Position numbers and translations under genes: made by a program. Under the pieces are notes generated by a model. That model worked only from the letters and a program-made list of their open reading frames with translations, did not search any database and had not been told where the DNA came from. Shown here one piece after another: positions 43,727 to 51,809 of a stretch of 64,000 bases of DNA; the first letter of the stretch is position 1; each line of letters begins with the position of its first letter. This DNA comes from Bacillota bacterium (GTDB lineage Bacteria; Bacillota; Clostridia; Oscillospirales; Ethanoligenentaceae), in NCBI GenBank assembly GCA_023391535.1, contig JAEWAU010000044.1, positions 9,964 through 73,963 on the forward strand, written 5' to 3'.

Positions 43727-45352
43727 TCAGGAGGGTACCCGCGTCTTGTTTTCAGCGAGCGTTTTGCGGAAATCGCTTACGGAAAGGCCCACGTATTTTT
43801 TAAAACAGGTGCTGAAATAATTGGGATCGGGCACGCCAACCGCTTCGGCAACCGCAAAAACCTTGCTGTCGCTGTTTTTGAGCAGCTCGATGGCCTTTTC
43901 CATGCGGAGGGCGGTCAGGTATTCCACGAAGCTGACCCCCGCCTCTTTTTTGAAGGTCCGGCTGAGGTAGCTCGGGTTGAGGAAGAACTTCTGCGCCACC
44001 GAGGCCTGCGTCAGGTCGGCCTCCGCATAGTGCTCCCCGACGTAGGACTTGATGTCGTCGATAAAGCTGCTGATGCGGCTCGTCTGGTGCTGATTTACGG
44101 CGTCCGCCGTCCGGTTCATGACCTTGCGCAGGTACGCTTTGATATCCGGAAGGGTATCCAGCAAAAAGATGCGGTTGTGCGCCTCCATCTCGAGCCGGTA
44201 GACCTCCTCCGGGTCCATCCCCAGCTCGGTAAGCCTGCGGTAGCACGCGGTGGCGATGTTCACGGCGTGAATGAGGATGGTTTTGAAGGCGGATTTGTCC
44301 TGAAAATCCACATTGTCGAGGATTTGTTCGGCCACGCCGTTTGCGCGGTCCCGCAGCCCCGCCTTCAGGTAGAATTCCAGCTGCACGTACAGCTCGCTGA
44401 TATCGCCGCCGCGCCCCGCCGCGGAAAGCGGGATGTTGTCGTACAAAATGACGGTGTTGTTGCCCACCGCGATGCGGAAATGGAGCGCCTCGAGCGATTC
44501 CCGGTAGGAACCGCCGATTTTGCCGATCCCCGTTTTCAGCTGCCCCACGCCGATGCAGACGGCGGCCGAGGCTTCGCGCGCGAGGCCCTCGCGCAGCAGC
44601 TCGCACCGCTCATACAGGTCGAGGTTTTCGTCATTGTTCAGGATTACGATGCGGTTGAGCATATCGGGAAACACAAGCGTATCGCGGCAGCTTTTCAGCT
44701 CGTTTTTCACATAATTCTGCGCCTTCATCATCACGATGAGGCGGGATTCCTCGTTCTGGCTGCTGCCTTCCATGCTCAGCTGGATCGACGCCACCTGAAA
44801 GCTGGAAAACCGGAACCGGATGCCGAGAAACTCCATGCGCTTTTCAAGCTCGGCCTGATTGGCCGAACCGTCGAGCAGCTCGCTGAAAAAGCGCTCGCGC
44901 AAAAACGGCAGATTCGCATAAAGCTGCCTGCGCAGCGCCTGATATTCCTCGCTGCTTTTGCGCTCGCGCTCGATCTGCGCCTTGATTTTGAGGGCGGTTT
45001 TCAGCACCTCCGCGGGATTGATGGGCTTGAGAAGATAATCGGAGATGCCCGCCTTGATGCAGCGCTGCGCGTAATCGAACGTATCGAACCCGGTAAGCAC
45101 CACGATTTTGACGCCCGCGCGCTGCTTGAGTATCATTTCGCTCAGCGAGATGCCGTCGATGATGGGCATCTGGATATCCGTAAAGACCACGTCGGGGGAA
45201 AGCCGCTCCGACAGATTCAGCGCCTCGTCGGCGTCCTCCGCTTCCCCGACGATCTCGAACCCCAGGCTGCTCCACTCGATGCAGTTGCGCAGAAGGCTGC
45301 GCGTAAGATATTCGTCGTCGACGATCAGGGTTTTGATTGCGTCATATTCCAT
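43727..45352 (-). CDS. Response regulator, YesN/AraC type
   Basis: A 541-residue regulator. The receiver domain (1-125) has the phosphoacceptor Asp59 (VVFTDIQMP) and the Lys in DYLLKPINP. A long middle region follows. The C-terminal AraC-type double helix-turn-helix has YLSRTFKKEAGVSFVEYLTALRMEKA and VAEAVGVPDPNYFSTCFKKYVG. It starts 19 bp after the sensor kinase gene and lies upstream of the sugar ABC genes, the common arrangement in which YesMN pairs control an oligosaccharide importer. Confidence 0.92.
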   Translation of the reverse strand: MEYDAIKTLIVDDEYLTRSLLRNCIEWSSLGFEIVGEAEDADEALNLSERLSPDVVFTDIQMPIIDGISLSEMILKQRAGVKIVVLTGFDTFDYAQRCIKAGISDYLLKPINPAEVLKTALKIKAQIERERKSSEEYQALRRQLYANLPFLRERFFSELLDGSANQAELEKRMEFLGIRFRFSSFQVASIQLSMEGSSQNEESRLIVMMKAQNYVKNELKSCRDTLVFPDMLNRIVILNNDENLDLYERCELLREGLAREASAAVCIGVGQLKTGIGKIGGSYRESLEALHFRIAVGNNTVILYDNIPLSAAGRGGDISELYVQLEFYLKAGLRDRANGVAEQILDNVDFQDKSAFKTILIHAVNIATACYRRLTELGMDPEEVYRLEMEAHNRIFLLDTLPDIKAYLRKVMNRTADAVNQHQTSRISSFIDDIKSYVGEHYAEADLTQASVAQKFFLNPSYLSRTFKKEAGVSFVEYLTALRMEKAIELLKNSDSKVFAVAEAVGVPDPNYFSTCFKKYVGLSVSDFRKTLAENKTRVPS

Positions 45353-45371
45353 GGCTGATCTCCTGTTGCAT

Positions 45372-47093
45372 TTACGGAATTGCGATAGGAAGCGTAATGC
45401 TGATTTTGGTGCCCTGCCCCTCGGTGCTTTGAACCTCCACGAGGCCCGAAGCGTTGAAGTACAGATTGATCCGTTCGATTGTCGTTTTCAGGCCGATTCC
45501 CTCCGAGCGGCCGCCGCGGATTTCCTCCAGGCGCCGCGCGGGGATGCCCGCTCCGTCGTCCTCCACCTCCAGCAGCACCCGGTTTTCCAACAGGGCCGCG
45601 CGGATGGTCAGCGTCCCTTTCCCGCGGCGGCAGCGGATGCCGTGGTTGATGGCGTTTTCCACAAGGGGCTGCAGCGTGAGCCTGGGCAGCGTGTAGCCGA
45701 ACGTGCGCTTGTCGATCTCCCGCCTTACCGTGAACTTATCCCCGAACCGGAACTGCTGGATGGTGAGGTAATTATCCACGATCACAAGCTCTTTTTCCAC
45801 CGTGCTTTCCTCGTTGCCCGAGTTGAGAAAGGATTTGTAGAACGTGCCGAGCGCGACGATCAGGTTGTAGGCCTGCTCGTTCTCCCCCGCCAGCGTAAGG
45901 CCGCTGATCGCGTCGAAGGAATTGTAGAGGAAGTGCGGCTTGATCTCGGCCTGCAGGGCTTCCAGCTCCTTGCGCCGCTTGAGCGACTGCTCCTTGATGA
46001 TGTTTTCGATGAGCACCCGGATGCGGCGCACCATCGAATTGTAGACGTCCTTGAGCTGGCCGATTTCGTCCCTGCCCGTTTTGAGCTGGATCTCGTGCAG
46101 GTCGCCGCTTTCCACCCGCTTCATCGACATGGCCAGCTTGTGAATCGGGTTCGAGATGAAAATGGATACGAACAGAAAAGCGGCCACCAGCAGAAGCCCG
46201 AAGAACAGCACGAACAGGATCAGCACGACGACATAGGTGCCCGACTGCCGCGTGAGTTCGTGGACGGGCGTGATGCATGTGATTTTCCAGCCGAACTCGT
46301 TTTCCATGCTGGAGACGATGTAATCCTCGCCTCCGACTTTCCGGATGAGGGAGTCCTGCGGGTCCGGGACGCCGTCCGCCAAATGCCCGAGGGGCTTTTC
46401 CGGCGCGATGATCGTGCGCCCGAATTCGTCGCGCAGGTCCACCTGCATGGAATAGGCTCCGTTTTCCTGTGCGATCGACCGGGCGATGTAATCCGTTGAA
46501 ACGTTCACCACCATATAGCCGATCGGCTTCTGGGTTTCGAGACTGTTGATGACGCGGATCATCGAAACATAGCTGCCGCTCGCGGAAAACGTGCCTCCGC
46601 CGTTGAGCCGCAGCAGATACTGCCCTTTTTTGGCGAGCATCTCGCGGTACCACGGCGCTTTTTTGATCGCCGCCAGCGTAATTCCCTTGACGAAGAAGTT
46701 ATCGGTATAGTATTCGTCGCCTTCCAGGTCAAAGACATAAATCGAGGAGATCATATCGTTGAAATTCATGGAATCGGCGAAGTAGTTGGTCACCTGCTTC
46801 TGAAAGGTGTAGCTGTTGCCGGGATTGCCGCGTGTGAGCGCGTTTTGCACCATCTGGCTCGAAAGAATGACGATGGATTGATTGTTGAGCGTGGCGAACT
46901 GGAAATCCAGGTTGTTGCTCACCGATTTGGTGGTTTCGCTGGATATCTGCCGCACCGTTTTTCTGGTCGCATTTTCCAGATACCACAGGGAGCTCGTGCT
47001 CAGCGAAAAAAACAGCACAAATACCAGAAGGCAGCAGACAACCACCTTAAAAGCGATGCGCAAATTCATGTACCAACGGATCAAATGTTTCAT
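45372..47093 (-). CDS. Sensor histidine kinase, YesM type
   Basis: A 573-residue kinase. Two membrane helices (about 15-38 and 288-315) flank an extracytoplasmic sensor domain. A HAMP segment (NPIHKLAMSMKRVESGDLHEI) leads to the phosphoacceptor His387 in EIKPHFLYNSFDAI and a HATPase domain with ENAINHGIRCR and EDDGAGIPARR. I chose the ATG at 47093, which has GTGAGG upstream. It pairs with the response regulator that follows and probably senses an extracellular saccharide or the loaded binding protein. Confidence 0.9.
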   Translation of the reverse strand: MKHLIRWYMNLRIAFKVVVCCLLVFVLFFSLSTSSLWYLENATRKTVRQISSETTKSVSNNLDFQFATLNNQSIVILSSQMVQNALTRGNPGNSYTFQKQVTNYFADSMNFNDMISSIYVFDLEGDEYYTDNFFVKGITLAAIKKAPWYREMLAKKGQYLLRLNGGGTFSASGSYVSMIRVINSLETQKPIGYMVVNVSTDYIARSIAQENGAYSMQVDLRDEFGRTIIAPEKPLGHLADGVPDPQDSLIRKVGGEDYIVSSMENEFGWKITCITPVHELTRQSGTYVVVLILFVLFFGLLLVAAFLFVSIFISNPIHKLAMSMKRVESGDLHEIQLKTGRDEIGQLKDVYNSMVRRIRVLIENIIKEQSLKRRKELEALQAEIKPHFLYNSFDAISGLTLAGENEQAYNLIVALGTFYKSFLNSGNEESTVEKELVIVDNYLTIQQFRFGDKFTVRREIDKRTFGYTLPRLTLQPLVENAINHGIRCRRGKGTLTIRAALLENRVLLEVEDDGAGIPARRLEEIRGGRSEGIGLKTTIERINLYFNASGLVEVQSTEGQGTKISITLPIAIP

Positions 47094-47129
47094 ACCGTTC
47101 CTCACCAATATCCGGCCCAAAGAGCGATA

Positions 47130-47172
47130 AAATCTGCGTTAAAAGCTTGCGGCATGGGTTTGGCGCGGATTT
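47130..47172. repeat. Palindromic repeat, copy 3
   Basis: AAATCTGCGTTAAAAGC against GGGTTTGGCGCGGATTT; same family as 16441 and 42181. It lies just upstream of the sensor kinase start. Confidence 0.65.
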
Positions 47173-47617
47173 TTATCCGCTATTTTGTCAAGATTCGTAT
47201 CCAATGCGCAGGCGGGCTGCCTGCCGGGGGCATGAACGCCGCGCGGCGTTCGGGCGGGGAATTTGGAGAGCACAGGGCTTTGTTCTTCTATTTTACTACT
47301 TTTTATTTTCCAATCACGGAATATTTGTGAAAAGTAAAAAAATCAAAGGTAAAAGTAAAAATAGCAGACGGACAGCGGCACAATTCTGTAAGCGGAAAAC
47401 CAGGGCCGGGGTCTCCGGGCGCCGCCCGAAGACCCCGGCGCGAGGGCACTTCAGGCGGCGCGCGGATGCGCTTTGCCAACGCGGCGGATTTGCGTGCTCG
47501 TTTGATTGTTTGCTTGATCGGATGCTCATATGCGACGTATTCTGCGCTCTTTCGCATCGGGCTTCCGCGCCAATAGGCACAAAACATCCCTGACCGAAAA
47601 AATATTTTTATTTTCTA
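47173..47617. other. Non-coding stretch between the divergent sensor kinase and fru operon
   Basis: No gene recognised. It holds an AT-rich segment (about 47285-47370) and a perfect 10-bp inverted repeat (47405-47414 and 47430-47439) with a GC-rich interior. Upstream regulatory DNA for both divergent operons is the likely content. Confidence 0.5.
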
Positions 47618-47646
47618 TTGACAATGATTCGGCGGAGCATTATTAT
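47618..47646 (+). promoter_or_regulatory. Promoter of the fru/pts operon
   Basis: TTGACA (47618-47623), 17-bp spacer, TATTAT (47641-47646). It drives the regulator, fruK, HPr, Enzyme I and fruA. Confidence 0.75.
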
Positions 47647-47723
47647 TGAAGCAACAAAACAATCACAATCAGTCATTCATCCATCACAAACGAGTAAAAG
47701 TGAAAACCGGTGGTGTTTACGGT

Positions 47724-48545
47724 ATGTATGAAGAGGAACGCATCCAAAAGGTTTACCAGTATGTGCAAAGCCAATCCCGCGCATCCGTCCGCAATCTCTG
47801 CGAGGTTTTCGACGTTTCGGAATCCACCGTCCGGCGGGATCTGACGGAGCTTGAGAACCGCAAGCTGCTTAAGCGGACGCACGGCGGAGCTATATGCCTC
47901 GAGGTTGTGGGGCTTGAACCGACCTATTTGGAGAAACAGGATCAGGAGCAGCAGGAAAAGCAGCGCATCGCCGCGTGTGCGGCCAAACTGATTCAAAGCG
48001 GGGACTCCGTGCTGGTCGATTCCGGGACGACGACGCTGGGACTCGCACAGTATCTGTGCAAGTTTGAAAAGCTGACGGTCGTGACAAACTCCATTTTTCT
48101 CATGCAGCAGCTTTCCGCGTATTCCAATATTACGCTGGTGTGCATCGGCGGGACGCTGCGCTCGAACACGATGGCCCTGGCCGGCCCCTTCGCGGAGGAA
48201 AATCTGAGCCGGTTGCGCGTGGATAAGGCGTTTATCGCGACCAACGGCGTGGATATCGACAGGGGCCTTACAACGCCGAGCATTTTGGAGGCCTCCGTGA
48301 AAACGCAGATGATTCAAATATCCGAGCAGGTTTACGTGATGGCGGACCACACCAAATTCGGGCGCGTATCCTTCGCGCGGTTCGGAACGCTCAAACAGAT
48401 CGACGGCTGCATTACCAGCCGGCAGGTTCCCGAGGAACTGCAGCGGGAGTTTACGCACCGGAACATCCGCCTGATTTTCGCGGAGGATTCCGAAAACGGT
48501 CCGGAGCCGGAATTTGCAGATAGGGGGTATTCATCGCATGGCTGA
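47724..48545 (+). CDS. fruR: DeoR-family regulator of the fructose operon
   Basis: A 273-residue DeoR regulator. The N-terminal winged HTH reads VRNLCEVFDVSESTVRRDLTELENRKLLKRTHGGAI. The sugar-phosphate sensor domain has SVLVDSGTTTLGLAQYL and VADHTKFG-like MADHTKFGRVSFARF. The ATG at 47724 was chosen because the DeoR domain starts there (MYEEERIQKVYQYV). Its stop overlaps the fruK start by eight bases, so the two are translationally coupled. By analogy it represses the operon until fructose 1-phosphate or bisphosphate appears. Confidence 0.85.
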   Translation: MYEEERIQKVYQYVQSQSRASVRNLCEVFDVSESTVRRDLTELENRKLLKRTHGGAICLEVVGLEPTYLEKQDQEQQEKQRIAACAAKLIQSGDSVLVDSGTTTLGLAQYLCKFEKLTVVTNSIFLMQQLSAYSNITLVCIGGTLRSNTMALAGPFAEENLSRLRVDKAFIATNGVDIDRGLTTPSILEASVKTQMIQISEQVYVMADHTKFGRVSFARFGTLKQIDGCITSRQVPEELQREFTHRNIRLIFAEDSENGPEPEFADRGYSSHG

Positions 48546-49497
48546 GAAGGTATTTACGGTAACGCTCAACCCCTCGCTCGATAAAACGGTGGTGATCGAC
48601 AAGCTCGTTCCCTACGGCCTTCACCGGGTTCTGCGCACGGAAACGGACCCCGGCGGAAAGGGCATCAATGTAGCCCGGGTGTTACATAGCTTTGGCGTGG
48701 AGGTCGTGGTAACCGGCTTTATCGCCGGAAGTACGGGGAAGATGCTCCGCGATTTTCTGGAACAGGAGCGGATCCACAGCGATTTTGTCGAGATCGCGGG
48801 CGAAACGCGCACGAACGTGAAGATTTTTGACCGGAACGTGCGGAAAACCACCGAGCTCAACGAGAGCGGCAGCACCGTCACCGCACAAGACCTCGCGGAG
48901 TTCGAAGCCAGATTCCGAAGCCTGTGCCGGGATGCGCGGGTGGCCGTCCTCAGCGGCAGTTTGCCGCCGGGCGCGCCGGCCGATACCTACGCGCACTTCA
49001 TCGATATCGCAAAGGCCGCCGGCGTGCGCGCGATTCTGGATGCGGACGGAGACGCGCTGCGGGCGGGAATCGAAAGCGTCCCTTACGCGGTCAAACCCAA
49101 CATCCATGAGCTGGAAACACTCGCAGGGCGCGCGCTCAAAACGCCCTATGAGGTGCTCGAAGTGGGCCGGAAACTTATCCGGAAGGGCATCGGGCTGGTG
49201 ATCGTTTCGATGGGCCCCGACGGCGCCGTGGTGCTCGACGCCGAAAACGCCTACAAGGTGGATTCCTGGGATGTCTTCGTAAACGGCGCGACCGGCGCCG
49301 GCGATTCCATGGTGGGCGCGCTTGCCGACGCGCTCCTGAGGGGAGCGGATCTCGCCGAGATCGCGCGGGTGACAACCGTGGCCGGCACCATCACGGCCTC
49401 CAAGCCGGGCACGCGGCTTTGCACCAAACGCGAAGTGATGGAAACGCTCGATTTGGTAACGCTTCATCCGCTGGCCGCGGGAGGAATGCCCGCATAG
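48538..49497 (+). CDS. fruK: 1-phosphofructokinase
   Basis: A 319-residue PfkB-family kinase that phosphorylates fructose 1-phosphate to fructose 1,6-bisphosphate. Signatures: VTLNPSLDKTVVID, DPGGKGINVARVLHSFG, LSGSLPPGAPADTYAHFI, KPNIHELETLAGR and the catalytic NGATGAGDSMVGAL. AGGGGG lies 11 bases before the ATG at 48538. It acts directly on the product of FruA encoded downstream; the host aldolase takes the product on. Confidence 0.92.
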   Translation: MAEKVFTVTLNPSLDKTVVIDKLVPYGLHRVLRTETDPGGKGINVARVLHSFGVEVVVTGFIAGSTGKMLRDFLEQERIHSDFVEIAGETRTNVKIFDRNVRKTTELNESGSTVTAQDLAEFEARFRSLCRDARVAVLSGSLPPGAPADTYAHFIDIAKAAGVRAILDADGDALRAGIESVPYAVKPNIHELETLAGRALKTPYEVLEVGRKLIRKGIGLVIVSMGPDGAVVLDAENAYKVDSWDVFVNGATGAGDSMVGALADALLRGADLAEIARVTTVAGTITASKPGTRLCTKREVMETLDLVTLHPLAAGGMPA

Positions 49498-49572
49498 CTG
49501 GGCAGACTGAATAACGGGCACGGAAACTACGGCGGTGTACGATATTTTAAAGAATGGGAGAGAATTGAACAT

Positions 49573-49842
49573 ATGATCAGGAAAGAATTTGTGATGCGCT
49601 GCCAGCAGGGATTTCATCTGCGGCCGGCACAGGTGCTGATGGAAACCGCGACGGGCTTTTCTTCGGAGATCGTTCTGAAAAAAACCGATTCGGATATTGA
49701 AGGCGACGCGAAAAGCATACTCGGGCTGATGAGCCTGGGCCTGGAAAACGGAGAATCCGTTTCCGTCACCGTCACCGGCGAGGACGAAAAAGCCGCCATG
49801 GACGCGGTGGAAAAGCTGTTCGAAACCAATTTCGGGGAATAA
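49573..49842 (+). CDS. ptsH: Phosphocarrier protein HPr
   Basis: An 89-residue HPr. The phosphorylated His15 lies in GFHLRPAQ. The regulatory serine (Ser48 here, equivalent to Ser46 of Bacillus) lies in KSILGLMSLG, so HPr kinase control is possible. It is 75 bp after fruK and 74 bp before ptsI. It shuttles phosphate from Enzyme I to the EIIA domain of FruA. Confidence 0.93.
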   Translation: MIRKEFVMRCQQGFHLRPAQVLMETATGFSSEIVLKKTDSDIEGDAKSILGLMSLGLENGESVSVTVTGEDEKAAMDAVEKLFETNFGE

Positions 49843-49916
49843 CGGAGAATAAATCGGAAAGTTCATCGGAAAGCAAACAGGAAGACGGTATATCGGGGTA
49901 AGGAGGCTCTTTCTGG

Positions 49917-51662
49917 ATGGCCCAACAGGATTTTCACGGCATCGGCGTTTCGGAAGGCGTCCGGATTGCCAAAGCGTTTGTTTACCGGCCGGTTCAGGCG
50001 GATTGCGAGCGGAACATCCCGCCGGATTCCGCGCAGGCGGAGGCCGACCGCCTGAAGGCCGCGGCGCAGGAAGCCGGGGACGCGGTTTCAAGGCTCATGG
50101 AGCGCGCGGCCGGCACGCTGAGCGAGGAACAGCTCGGAATCCTCAAAGGCCAGAAATTCATTCTGGCCGACCCCGCCTATCTGCCGGCGGCGGAAAAGCT
50201 GATCCGCAAGCAGAATTTTTCGGCGGAAAAAGCGGTTCGCCGGATTACGGACCAGTTTGCCGCGCTGTTTGCCGGCATGCCGAACCCCTATATGCGGGAG
50301 CGCGCGACGGATGTCCGGGACGCGGGCAACCGGCTCATCCGCCTGCTCAGCGGCGCGGCGGATACGGATTTCAGCGCGCTCGAGGGCGAAAATATCGTGG
50401 TGGCGGAAGATCTTTCGGCGGCGGATACCATCCGGCTCGACCGCCGGTTCGTGCTGGGCTTCGCCACCGAAACCGGAGGTCCCACGTCCCACACCGCTAT
50501 TTTTGCGAAATCCATGGGAATTCCGGCCGTTGTGGGCGCGCCGGGAATGCTCGGGAGCATCCGCACCGGCGATCTTCTGATTCTGGACGGCGCGGAGGGG
50601 CTTTGCATCCGGAACCCGGACGAAGCCGCGCTCGCGCAGTACCGGGAGAAAGATGAGCGGGAGCGCAGGCTCCGCGCAACGTTCGAAGCATTTTCCCACC
50701 GGCAGGCCGCGCTTGCGGACGGCCGGCGCATCGTAGTCGCCGCCAATATCGGCTCCGCCTCGGATACGGAGTTCTGCCTCCGGTGCGGCGCCGAGGCGGT
50801 GGGGCTGATGCGCACCGAAGCGCTCTTCCTCTCCCGCAGCGCCGCGCCTACCGAGGAAGAACAGTTTGCGGAATATAAAAAGGCGGCGCAGGCCTTTTCC
50901 GGCAGCGAGCCGGGAGAGCTGATCATCCGCACGCTGGATATCGGCGGGGACAAGGCGGCGCCTTATCTTGATATTCCCAAAGAAGACAATCCGTTTCTGG
51001 GCTTCCGCGCCATCCGCCTGTGCTTCGACCGCAGGGAGCTGTTCACAACGCAGCTTCGCGCCATCCTGCGCGCAAGCGCGTTCGGGAAAATCAGGATCAT
51101 GCTCCCGATGATCTCGGGCCTGGAGGAATTCCGGAAGGCGAAGCAATGGATTGCGGAGGCAAAGGCGCAGCTCGAAAGCGAAAACATTCCCTGCGACCCG
51201 CACATCAAAATCGGGGCGATGATCGAAGTTCCGGCGGCGGCGCTGATGGCCGACGCGCTGGCTTCGGAAGCCGATTTCTTCAGCATTGGAACCAACGACC
51301 TGACGCAGTACACCCTCGCCGCCGACCGCGGCAACCCCAGCGTGGCGTATTTGTACGATTCCTTCAACCCGGCGGTGCTGCGCCTCGTGCATATGACGGC
51401 GCGCGCGGCCGGCGCGCACGGGATTCCGCTTGGCATGTGCGGAGGGATGGCGGGAGATCCGCTGGCCATTCCGCTGCTGGTCGGCCTGGGGCTTGACGAA
51501 CTCAGCATGGCTGCGGGCGCGATTGCGCAGGCAAAGTGTATTTTAAGCAGGCTGGAACCGGGCGCCTGCCGGGAGCTTGCCGAGAAAGCGCTCGCTCTTC
51601 CGTGCGCGCGGGAGGTCCGCGGCGCGGCCGAAGAATTTGCGCAGCGTTACGCCTTATTGTGA
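49917..51662 (+). CDS. ptsI: PTS Enzyme I (phosphoenolpyruvate-protein phosphotransferase)
   Basis: A 581-residue Enzyme I. The N-terminal HPr-binding and phosphohistidine domain has His192 in GGPTSHTAIFAKSMGIPAVVG. The C-terminal PEP-binding barrel has GLMRTEALFLSR, IRTLDIGGDKAAPYL, FFSIGTNDLTQYTLAADRGN and the Cys in GMCGGMAGDP. AAGGAGG precedes the ATG. Length matches the family. It starts the phosphate relay PEP to Enzyme I to HPr to FruA. A full Enzyme I on a mobile island is unusual. Confidence 0.95.
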   Translation: MAQQDFHGIGVSEGVRIAKAFVYRPVQADCERNIPPDSAQAEADRLKAAAQEAGDAVSRLMERAAGTLSEEQLGILKGQKFILADPAYLPAAEKLIRKQNFSAEKAVRRITDQFAALFAGMPNPYMRERATDVRDAGNRLIRLLSGAADTDFSALEGENIVVAEDLSAADTIRLDRRFVLGFATETGGPTSHTAIFAKSMGIPAVVGAPGMLGSIRTGDLLILDGAEGLCIRNPDEAALAQYREKDERERRLRATFEAFSHRQAALADGRRIVVAANIGSASDTEFCLRCGAEAVGLMRTEALFLSRSAAPTEEEQFAEYKKAAQAFSGSEPGELIIRTLDIGGDKAAPYLDIPKEDNPFLGFRAIRLCFDRRELFTTQLRAILRASAFGKIRIMLPMISGLEEFRKAKQWIAEAKAQLESENIPCDPHIKIGAMIEVPAAALMADALASEADFFSIGTNDLTQYTLAADRGNPSVAYLYDSFNPAVLRLVHMTARAAGAHGIPLGMCGGMAGDPLAIPLLVGLGLDELSMAAGAIAQAKCILSRLEPGACRELAEKALALPCAREVRGAAEEFAQRYALL

Positions 51663-51809
51663 ACCGACGCGGCCCGTCCGCGGAGCATCCCGTTTGGGAA
51701 GAGCTGCGGCAGAGCCTGAGCCGGAATTTCCGGGCGGGCTGCTTCGATAGAGATTTTCCTGCGACTGAAATAACGGCGGCGGCCGAAATAACGACATGGA
51801 GGGAAAAAC

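Noticed and set aside
43679..45358. 559-codon plus-strand frame opposite the response regulator
   Set aside because: Shadow of the YesN-type gene, which has clear receiver and AraC motifs.
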